DNA of 64,000 nucleotides from Lacticaseibacillus suilingensis (GTDB lineage: Bacteria; Bacillota; Bacilli; Lactobacillales; Lactobacillaceae), in assembly GCF_016861845.1 (NCBI RefSeq), contig NZ_BOLV01000003.1, positions 1 through 64,000 of the forward strand, written 5' to 3'. The position numbers and the translations under genes are program-made. Shown here one piece after another: positions 34,065-42,700 of this stretch (positions are counted from its first letter, which is position 1; each line of letters begins with the position of its first letter). The notes beneath the pieces were generated by a model that was not told where the DNA came from, made no database searches, and saw only the letters and a list, made by a program, of their open reading frames with translations.

Positions 34065-34080
34065 ACTTGTGCATACCAAT
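34065..34080 (-). promoter_or_regulatory. ATTGGTATGCACAAGT element upstream of the second PL8 gene
   Basis: Matches the elements at 24055 and 28382 at 13 of 16 positions. The whole leader (element, ACTGGTATAGC block near 33970, GGTATACC near 33900, cre) repeats the order seen upstream of copy 1. Confidence 0.45.
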
Positions 34081-34124
34081 TTTTAAAAACCGTCACTTAA
34101 CTTTTGCTCGCTGGCGCTGGAATC

Positions 34125-34154
34125 AAAAAAATCGCCGACAAGGGCGATTTTTCC
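34125..34154 (-). terminator. Intrinsic terminator
   Basis: AAAATCGCC-GACAA loop-GGGCGATTTT with flanking A and T runs, just after the 81-residue gene. Confidence 0.75.
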
Positions 34155-34156
34155 GC

Positions 34157-34402
34157 TTACGCTTGAGTCTGCGGGGCCACCTCAACGTTGGCGCCCATTG
34201 ATACCAGGCCATTGAATGTTTCCTCGCAGTCATTCAAGTCAAATCCCTGCTTGGCGGTATTCGGCGTTGGCACTTTGACGGTAGTGAGCGGTGCAACTTC
34301 TCGCAGATATTCCAGCGCCGCCGGGGTGTCGGTTTTAAGGCCGTCATCCCACCAGAGCGTGACCGGATTCTTGCTGACCATCAGCGTTACTTTGAATTCC
34401 AT
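34157..34402 (-). CDS. Small protein of unknown function (81 residues)
   Basis: Starts MEFKVTLMVSKNPVTLWWDD; acidic, with no signal peptide or membrane helix. ATG 34402 is preceded by GGAAGGAAG at 9 nt. It ends at a terminator, so it forms a short unit. I do not recognise the family; the N-terminal beta-strand-like pattern and WWDD are its most distinctive parts. Confidence 0.55.
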   Translation of the reverse strand: MEFKVTLMVSKNPVTLWWDDGLKTDTPAALEYLREVAPLTTVKVPTPNTAKQGFDLNDCEETFNGLVSMGANVEVAPQTQA

Positions 34403-34489
34403 CTGTCTCGCTTCCTTCCTGTGGCTGAAGCGTTCCTTCTCCACCTAGCATACCGCACCCACCGCATGCGAAGCCAAAATGATGCTCAG

Positions 34490-34816
34490 CTAAAACGCCA
34501 ACGTCTGCAAAGTGGAGATGCTCTTCCAGTAATCATCATAGGCCTGCTGCGTCGCGTGTTTAAAATCTTCCCAGTCCTGCTGCTGGGGTGCCGTTAACGC
34601 CAAGTGCTCCATGCTGATGGCATCAGCAATTGCGCGCCTTAGCGGCAACACCGCCGTGTAGAGCTTCACCCCTTGGTATTTGGCATCCGCGATGGTCGTA
34701 ATCAGTGCCTTGCTCCGCGTAGCGAACGTTTGCGCCTGCGGTGATCCGGTGGCAAAGCTATGGGACAAACCAATTAATGCGGCTATAATTAATAATTTTT
34801 CTTGGTCGCCAGTCAT
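34490..34816 (-). CDS. Small helical protein of unknown function (108 residues)
   Basis: Starts MTGDQEKLLIIAALIGLSHS. The N-terminal stretch is mildly hydrophobic and the rest is predicted helical and soluble. GGAGGGG precedes ATG 34816. It lies about 90 nt upstream of the 81-residue gene in the same direction, so the two may be co-transcribed. Family not recognised. Confidence 0.55.
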   Translation of the reverse strand: MTGDQEKLLIIAALIGLSHSFATGSPQAQTFATRSKALITTIADAKYQGVKLYTAVLPLRRAIADAISMEHLALTAPQQQDWEDFKHATQQAYDDYWKSISTLQTLAF

Positions 34817-34822
34817 TTAACC

Positions 34823-35187
34823 CCTCCTCAACCCTAACTTTGCCTCCGCCTTATTATCATTCTGCCACTGATTTGCAATAATCACTACCCCCTTCAGCCC
34901 ATTTAGCTCATCCAAATCCTCAAGCCGAGAAAAAATGTCGGTTGCCATGCTGAACGTAGAACGCTGATATTTAGGCGTCCATTGATGATTTGTTGATCGT
35001 CAAATTCGAATGCGAGGCGCCTGAATAAAAACAAGATGGTTGCACATTATTGTTCGAGCAAGGTAGAATACTCCCAAAATAATTCGGTAAACGTATTCAA
35101 GCATATGAAACGTGAACCAACGAAAGGGGTGATTTGGGGCATTCTACTACAGGCACGCCAAAATGGGTAAAAAAGGAGCAAGGAAAA
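34823..35187. other. Intergenic leader of the beta-helix gene
   Basis: 365 AT-rich bases. It contains a plausible promoter (next entry) and the ribosome binding site AAAGGAGCAAGG (35172-35183). No gene recognised. Confidence 0.5.
35040..35069 (+). promoter_or_regulatory. Promoter of the beta-helix gene
   Basis: -35 TTGCAC (35040-35045), 18-nt spacer, -10 TAGAAT (35064-35069), about 120 nt before the ATG. Confidence 0.45.
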
Positions 35188-38100
35188 ATGAGAATGAACT
35201 GGGTTAAAAAAATCGGGGTCGGCCTGTTAGGCATCGGCTTATTAGCCTTGGGCCTCAACCTGATTTCACCAAACATCGCATAGCCAAAAGCAGCTGCCGG
35301 CGATGCGCTTTTCACTTCAGCTGGTCCGGCCACCAGTGGCACGACTTATTATGTGGACAGCCAAAACGGCAACGATGACGCCAACGGCACCAGCGCTGCC
35401 ACCGCCTGGCAATCACTGACTCGCGTTAATCGAGTCAATTTTAAGCCTGGCGATCATATTCTGCTGAATGCGGCCAGCACCTGGAATAATCAATACCTTT
35501 GGCCTAAAGGTGATGGGTCAGCCAGTGCCCCCATTGTCATCGACTTGTACCAAGTTGATGCCGCGGGCAAGGTCAGCTACACCGCCGCACGCCGGCCGGT
35601 CATCAATGGCAATGGGACCGAAAGCGTAGGGTCATACAAGCGCGCCGTTTCCGGCGCCGTTCAGCTGCGCAACCAAGAGAATTGGGATATTTCTAATCTC
35701 GAAGTCACCAACAGTGAAGACCTCAAAGATCAAGACGCCTATAAGAAACCTGGCACCACCCAACGTGCTGGGATCTTAGTCTACGGTGACACACAAGATC
35801 ACACCTTTAACAATATTCGTATTCGCAATAATTACGTTCACGATGTCCAAAGTGAATACTACCTGAACTATTCCGGTGACCGCACTAGTATGCGCTCAAA
35901 GAGCGTTGGCGGGATTATTGTCTACGGTGCTTGGTTCGATCAAGACGGTAAGGAAGTTATCCCTGCCGACGAGCATCGGAGCACCACTGGCTTTAACAAT
36001 GTCTTGATTGAGCATAACGCGGTGATTCGCACCGGCCTTGAAGGCATTCGCACCAAAGCCGATGCTGATACTTCGCGCGGTAACAGTTTCTTCAAGACCT
36101 TTACCAACGTTAAAATCAAAAACAACTACCTGCAAGACATCGCCGGCGACGGCATCGTGCTGTCTGAAGTCGCAAAAGGTGGCTTGGTCGAAGGCAACGT
36201 GGTGGTTCGGCCATGTAACGCCGATTACGGCACCCAGAACTATGCCGGTTTATGGGCCATGTCAACGGATAACGCCGTTTTCCAGTACAACGAAGTTTAC
36301 GGCATTCGCTATGGCTACAACGATGCGGAAGCGTTTGACATCGACATGGCCTGCGATGGCGTGATTTATCAGTATAATTACTCTCACGACAACGCCGGCG
36401 GCTTCATGCTGACGATGGGCGATCAGCAAAACTCCATCATCCGCTACAATGTCTCCGCCAACGATGGCTTCGGCAACAAAGGCACAAATGCCGATAATCC
36501 AACCGGCACTGGCACGGCCTACACTTATAGCCAGCAAAGTCTGATGCACTACTGGCAAAAAGTCGATAATGCCACGATGCCACGTTACTATAACAATAGT
36601 TTTTATATCGGCGACGGCATTTCCACCGCCGTATTCGGTGAAGGTAATAGCACCGATAACTCTGGTGTCACGGCCCATTTTGAAAATAACATTCTTAACA
36701 AGCAAGGCGCCGGCACCGTGGTGTTCTTGGCCAACTACCCGATTGACGGGAGCCCTGCCAAGGAAAACACGCTCGGCGGTGATTTGACCAAGAACTTCCA
36801 ACGCAACGTTATTTTCCCGGCCAGCATTGCGACCACCCGGAGCGGCGCGACCCCAACGGTGTTAGCCGCTGGCGGCAACAAATTGGTTGACCCGCAAATG
36901 CCGGTCAGCACTAGCGCTGCGTTACAAGCTGACCTCAAGGCGCAATCTGACACCGAGTTTGACCCGACCGCTGACGATATTACCGCCTTCACCAGCGTGG
37001 ACAAACTTAAGCAGCGTACTGAGATGTTCAAAGTCCCGGCGACCAGCCCCGCTGCTCAGCTAGGCTTAGCTCAAGATGTGACGCAGGACTTCTTCGGCAC
37101 CAGCTTAACTGATAAGGTGCTTGATGCCGGCTTTGCCCAAGTTTCTGACGTCACCAAAACCACGCACTTCCGCGATGTCGACTTGAAGATTGCCGCGCAA
37201 ACCGGTTTCTACCCGCAGCTGCCAGCCAGCTTGAACCTGACCTTTGATGATCTGGTGAACGGCGACGTGATCAGCTCTGGCGAGAAAACCAGCGCCATCC
37301 AGTGGGACGTAATTCCGCTTGCGGATGTGCTCAAACCAGGCACCGTGACCGTCAAAGGCCGCGCCACCGACCTCGCTGGTGCCGCCGTGAACATCCAAGC
37401 CACTGTCACCTTCACTGGCGAGCTAGGTACCGGCACCAGCCAAATTTCGCTGGTAGCGGATCAAGCGGCCTTTGTGCAAAAGAGCGACGGTAACGTCGCC
37501 TACTCTGCCGGTGCAGTTGGCTCTGGCACCGTACCTGCCGCAGACGCGTATAAGTTCGTGTTCGGCGTAAACTACACCGGCAGTGCCTTAGTCAAAATGA
37601 AAAACGCCAGCACTGATCCGTACAACCGCCGAATTTACGTGTCGGTACCAACCGATCAGCTGGCCAGCGGTTTTTCCTCGGCCGCGTTGCAGCTGAGCAT
37701 CATGCGCTATGATGCCTGGAACTCAGCGACAGGCGCGACGGCGCAAGACAAAATGGCTAACACGCAGTTCCATCTAAATGTCTATGCGACTGCCGCCGAT
37801 TGGAGTAGCAAAACCATCGCTTGGAATAACGCTCCTGGCAACGACACCACGGCGACGCCGATTGTCAGCATCGATGTCACCAACAAGGACATCATCGCCA
37901 ACAAGAACCAACTGAAGATTGATGTGTCAAGTTACCTCAAGCAACTCGCGGCGCAAGGAACTTTGCCAGACAAAGTGAGCTTCATGTTGGCGATTGCCCC
38001 ATCAACGCTGCCTAACTACAACCCTGACAACAGTGGCTTTGATGCCTTCAGCGTTGGTGGTGCCGCACAGGCTTATGCTGACTATCAAGCAGGCAAGTTG

Positions 38101-39489
38101 ACTGTGCCAGAGGGCCTGACCATGTCACCGACGGCCTTGGCCCCGCAATTGATTGTCGCCAGCAACTTGTACGAATCCGGCTATGAGCCAATTGACGTCA
38201 CCACCGATGCCGGCGTTGCGCCGACTCTGCCAGAACAAGTCACCGTTAACTATTCCGACGGCACCAGCAAAAAAGCGCCGGTTACTTGGAATGACATTGA
38301 TCCAGCCTTGTACGCTGGTGGCGGCAAATTTGCAGTCGTCGGCCAAGCAGCAGGCGTGGCCCTGCCAATCGTCGCTAACGTGACGGTCGGCGAAGCGCGC
38401 ACCATCACTAGTTTTAAAACCCTGCCAGTCGTGGACCGCTTCGTCGGTCACGCTCGCAATGACCTCGACCTGCCAACCACCGCTGTCGCCACCCTCAACG
38501 ACGGCAGCGAAGTCACCTACAAGATTTTGAGCTGGGATGACGATCCAAGCAACTACACTGAAGCTTCCCCCGCCGGCACGTACCGGTTCCCAGCCAGCGT
38601 CGAGACGATTCCTGGAATTAACAATCCTAACGGTGAAAAGCCCACCCAAGAAGTGCACACCCACGCGGTGCCAACCGCAATGGCGTTTGCTGAACCAACG
38701 GTAGACGTGCAAGTTGGGAAGACGATCCAACCACTGCTACTTTTTACCGACAAGGATGGTCAGCCGATTACCGATGCTTGGAGTACGGCTACTAGCTACA
38801 AGCTGACTTCAACCTCACCGCTGAGTGTTTCCGCTGACGGCGTGGTCTCCGTACCAGACACCGTGACGCCTGGCAATTACAAGTTAACTGCCACCAGCAC
38901 CCAGGTTCCTAGCCTCACCGCCACCGTCACCATTGTCGCCACCGCAACGCCAGTCGCACCATCAACTGATTCTCTGGAACGCCTAATCGCCCAAACGCAG
39001 GAATTCCCTGCCGCTGATTTCACCACTGAGAGTTGGCAGGCTTTGACCGCCGCGTTGAAGCAAGCGCAGGCGGTTGCTGCGGACGACGGAGCGACGCAGG
39101 CGGAAATTGACGAGGCGATTGCTAATTTGAAAGGCGCCATCAATGATCTGGTGGTCGTCACTCCAGATTCCACCACTGATGGCGGCGGCACCACGCCAGG
39201 CAAAGAACCAGGTAAAGAACCAGGTAAAAAGCCTGGTAAAGAGCCTGGCAAGAAGCCTGGTCAAGGCTCCGACCGCCAGCCTGGCAAGAAACCTAGCCAA
39301 AAGCCAAGCACTGACACCGGCACAAAGCCAACGAGTGGCAAGCAAACTGTGTCGACTGGGACAACGCAGAAAGGCAAAAAAGCCCTGCCACAAACCGGTG
39401 AAGCTCTGACCGGGGCGGGCTTAGTCCTCTTCGGCCTCTTACTCCTTGGCGGGTTGCTGTTCGGACTTCACCGGAAACAACAAGCCTAA
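35188..39489 (+). pseudogene. LPxTG-anchored right-handed beta-helix protein, interrupted by TAG in the signal peptide
   Basis: Frame of 1433 codons from ATG 35188, which has AAAGGAG upstream. Codon 32 (35281-35283) is TAG, directly after the signal-peptide hydrophobic core (NLISPNIA-stop-PKAAAG); a single C-to-T change of CAG would explain it. The rest is intact. Downstream domains: parallel beta-helix (about 55-480, pectate-lyase/poly-epimerase-like repeats with YVDSQNGND at the front), Ig-like, DNRLRE/CBM96-like (about 750-990), Big_4-like pair, Big_2-like, FIVAR, GKEPGKKP repeats, LPQTG. The next in-frame start is GTG 35353 without a ribosome binding site, and it would lack the signal peptide. 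The substrate is probably an acidic polysaccharide. It is either a recent nonsense allele, or is expressed by readthrough. Confidence 0.8.
39199..39305 (+). repeat. Coding repeat GKEPGKKPG-type wall-spanning linker
   Basis: Tandem codons for GKEP/GKKP units, a positively charged Pro-rich segment typical of cell-wall-crossing regions before an LPxTG anchor. Confidence 0.7.
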
Positions 39490-39507
39490 CTAAATTCAAC
39501 TAATTAC

Positions 39508-39546
39508 TTGATGCACCTGACCGCGATGGTTGGGTGCATTTTTGCG
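39508..39546 (+). terminator. Intrinsic terminator of the beta-helix gene
   Basis: ATGCACC pairs with GGTGCAT, followed by TTTTTGC. Confidence 0.7.
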
Positions 39547-39560
39547 TCTACCATCCCCTT

Positions 39561-39576
39561 TGTTTCACGTGAAACA
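39561..39576. other. parS site (ParB/Spo0J-binding)
   Basis: TGTTTCACGTGAAACA, a perfect consensus match, between two convergent terminators. Confidence 0.85.
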
Positions 39577-39615
39577 GCATCAAGGCTAGGACTAGCCACG
39601 ACCGCTTTTCGCCAC

Positions 39616-39660
39616 CAAAAAAGTGCCACCTGATCGGCTCGATCAAGTGGCACCTCTTTC
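39616..39660 (-). terminator. Intrinsic terminator of the GH101 gene
   Basis: A stem of about 14 bp, GTGCCAC-N-TGATCG with CGATCA-N-GTGGCAC, then TTTTTT on the minus strand. Confidence 0.75.
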
Positions 39661-39704
39661 ATTGCTACGGAAACTGAGGAAGGTGGTTCAACAGTGCGGG
39701 GAGT

Positions 39705-42700
39705 TTAGTCTTCTTTGCGCTTACGGAACCCAGCGAGCATCCCTAGCGCGCTCAACACAGACAGCCCGAGCAAGGTCGTGCCGGTGTCAGCGGTGTCGCC
39801 AGTCTTCGGCAGGTTCTTCTTGGCCGCTTTCATGGCCTTGTCTGCCTTCGACGGTGACTGGTGGTTAACTTTAGCAATTTGGCCTTTGTGCTTGCCATTA
39901 TTGCCCTTGTTGCCCTTGTTGTCCTCGTTACCTTTGTTACCTTTGTTGTCTTTGTTACCCTCATTGCCCTTGCCAGGTTTGCCATTATCGGTAGGATTGG
40001 TGACCTGTTTTTCTGGCAGGGTAAAGGTCGTCGTCAATGGTGTGGAGACTTCACCATTTTCATCAACGGCCCAGAGCACCAGCGTGTACTCGCCTGGCTC
40101 ATAACCCGTCAGGTCAGTTTGATCGGCCGGGACCTGGGCATCATCCCCTGGGGTCGTAGGCAAAGGTTCGCCTGCCGGCACGACTTGGAAGCGATAGCTC
40201 GGGTTGGTCATGCCAGTAATGGTTGGCCAGTCAGCTACGGTGAACCCAGATGGCGTCAAGGCGCTGACAGTCAAATCATGGTTCCAAGCCGGCTTGGCGG
40301 CAAGCGCCGCCACCGCGGCCTTAACCGCATCTGCCGCCTGATTTAGCGCATCCACGGTACTGGTTTCATCAGCCAAAGCGGCTTGGCCAGCCGCCACCGC
40401 TTTTTGCAAGGCGGTCCAGGTCGCTGGCTTGTAGTCAGCCTCATGCTTAGTCGCTGCTGTCGCCAAGGCGTCAGTCAACGCCGCTTGCGCATCAATCTTC
40501 GGCTGCGGGTCCACCACAGTGACGGTACCGGTGGCAGTCGTCGTCAGGCCAGCGGAGTTCATGGCGGTGACGGAAACGGTGTAAGTGCCTGGCGTCTGCG
40601 GATCGATTTGCGAATCATCAACAGTCAGCCGCTGAATCTCGCTGCCATCAATCGTGTCTGCATAGGTCAAACTTGGCAGCCAATCAAAGGCGCTCAGGTC
40701 TTGCCCTTTCTGCATTTCGGTTGGTGCCACCGTCAGCGTTGGCGTGGTGCGGTCAACCAGCAGCGTAATGTCAACCGCCGAGGCGAAGGTGTCTGGCGTA
40801 TCGCCGATGGTGTGAACCGGAATCAGCACCAGTTTGTCGACATTAACCGTGTCAAAGTTCAGCGTCTTGGTCGTGTTGTCGCCAGCCCAATTGCCGGAAG
40901 CCAGTAGCGTGCCTTGCGTATCGTCAGGGCTAGCGTAACCCCAGAGTTCGTACTGGGTGATGATGCCGTTTTTACCTGAAGCTCGTGGCTGGTAAACCAA
41001 GCCGTTGATTGGATAGGTGCCATCCAGCTGCATGGTGACCGTCCGCTGTTCCACGGTAGTGACATCATTCCAGTTGGTGTGCCAGTCGGTGCTTGGATCG
41101 CCATCGAAGGCATTTTCAATTTCTTCACCAGGCTGGAACGAGCCCGTGCTTGGGGTGATGTGTTGATCTGGCAGCTGCTTGGTGGCAGCAATGCTAATCA
41201 TGCCATTGGCTGCGTTTTGGAGGGCTTTCGAGGCACCGGTGACGTCATCGATTGAAGCATCAGGGTTATCCAAGACCGCCTGGGCACTGGCCACTGCGGC
41301 ATTGAAGCTATCCACACTGGCTGGCGTGTAAAGGCTCATATCTTCCTTCTTCGCCGCATCAATCAGGCGGGCCAAGTCGCCGCGAATTTGTTCCAGATAA
41401 GCGGATGCTAGGTTTGCATCGGTGAGTTCGGTCACTTTGAAGTTATCCAAAATGAAGTCGTACTGGCCCCCAGCGAGACTTCTAATCCCAAAGCCCAGAC
41501 TACCATCAGGCGCGCCAGCCACGACTAGGCTCACGTGCTGCGTGTGGTTGGCGGTCAAATCAGCGGCAGATTGGTCGCCGTTGGTGGCAGGAAGCGCATT
41601 GAAGGACTGGTAATAGTTTTCGCCATCGACAGTGACAGGCTGGAAGGCCCCATTGCCATCAGTTTGGTAATCGAATTCAACTTTGTAGTATTTCCCAGCT
41701 TCGAATTGAACCGACTGTGGCAGCGTCGTGTACAAAAGCCCGCTGCCTTGCTTGTGGGACTTCAAGGACCAGTCGCCGCCGAGCACATCATCAATCTTGT
41801 TGCCATTCCAGCCGTACTGCGTGTAGACATCATGCCGTTCGGATAAGTGATCACGAGGATCAGATACCCCATCGGCAGCACCGTTGAAGAATGGATACAA
41901 CCCAATGGCCTTAGTATCTTCAAAGTCTTGGTCAATGAGCACTTTGTTGCCATCAGCATCCGTCGTCCCACTTTGCAGATTCGTTTCCCGGGAAATAACC
42001 CGCAGGTCATCGAATTGGGCCAACGTATCCCCTGCATGGGCCGCCAAGGTGATTGTCACGATAGCGTCGGCTGGGACGGTGAAGTCCACGCGCGCCTTTT
42101 GCATATAAGATTTCGCGTCGTTAGTCGTGTGATTCGTATCGGCCTGAATGTAGTTCTGGTCGATAGAATTGCTAAAGGTCAGCGTCTGCGGCTGGCCGTT
42201 CACCGTCACGGTAATGGTTACCGGCCGGTTGTGGGTTTCGGTGTTCACATACAGGCTGTAATCACCAGCGGCCAGTGGTGCGAGCTGCTGGGTCACGCTC
42301 ATCGCCTGCTTGCCGGCTTGCAGCAAGTAGTCGCCGTTATCATTGCGGACCACCTGGGGATCGCCGGTCACTTGCCAGTTATCCGCCAACGTGTTAGCCG
42401 CGTTGAAGCCAGGGTCTTTGAGCACGGTGCCTTCACCGAAGTTCAGGTCCTCAGTGCCTTCCTCCGTCAGCGTCAAAACGTAAGGCGTGGCGGCATCCAA
42501 ATTCAAGGTCACCGCACCATTAACCACGTCAACTGCGCCCAGCGCCACGCGGCCCTGGTCAGTCAGCTTGTACAGGTACAGCTGCTTAGCATCCTTGAAG
42601 CGGTCGGTGAGCTGCCAGGTGGTCGCGCCTTTCGTGTCGCTCCAGTAGTAGAGCTTGTCAAAATTGAGCCCGGTAGTGTCAGTCGTGCCAGCCTTGATGC

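Noticed and set aside
39199-39305. Possible CRISPR-like short repeats
   Set aside because: The repeats are in-frame codons for a GKEP/GKKP linker with no regular spacers; likewise the GNKGN block at 39893-39985.
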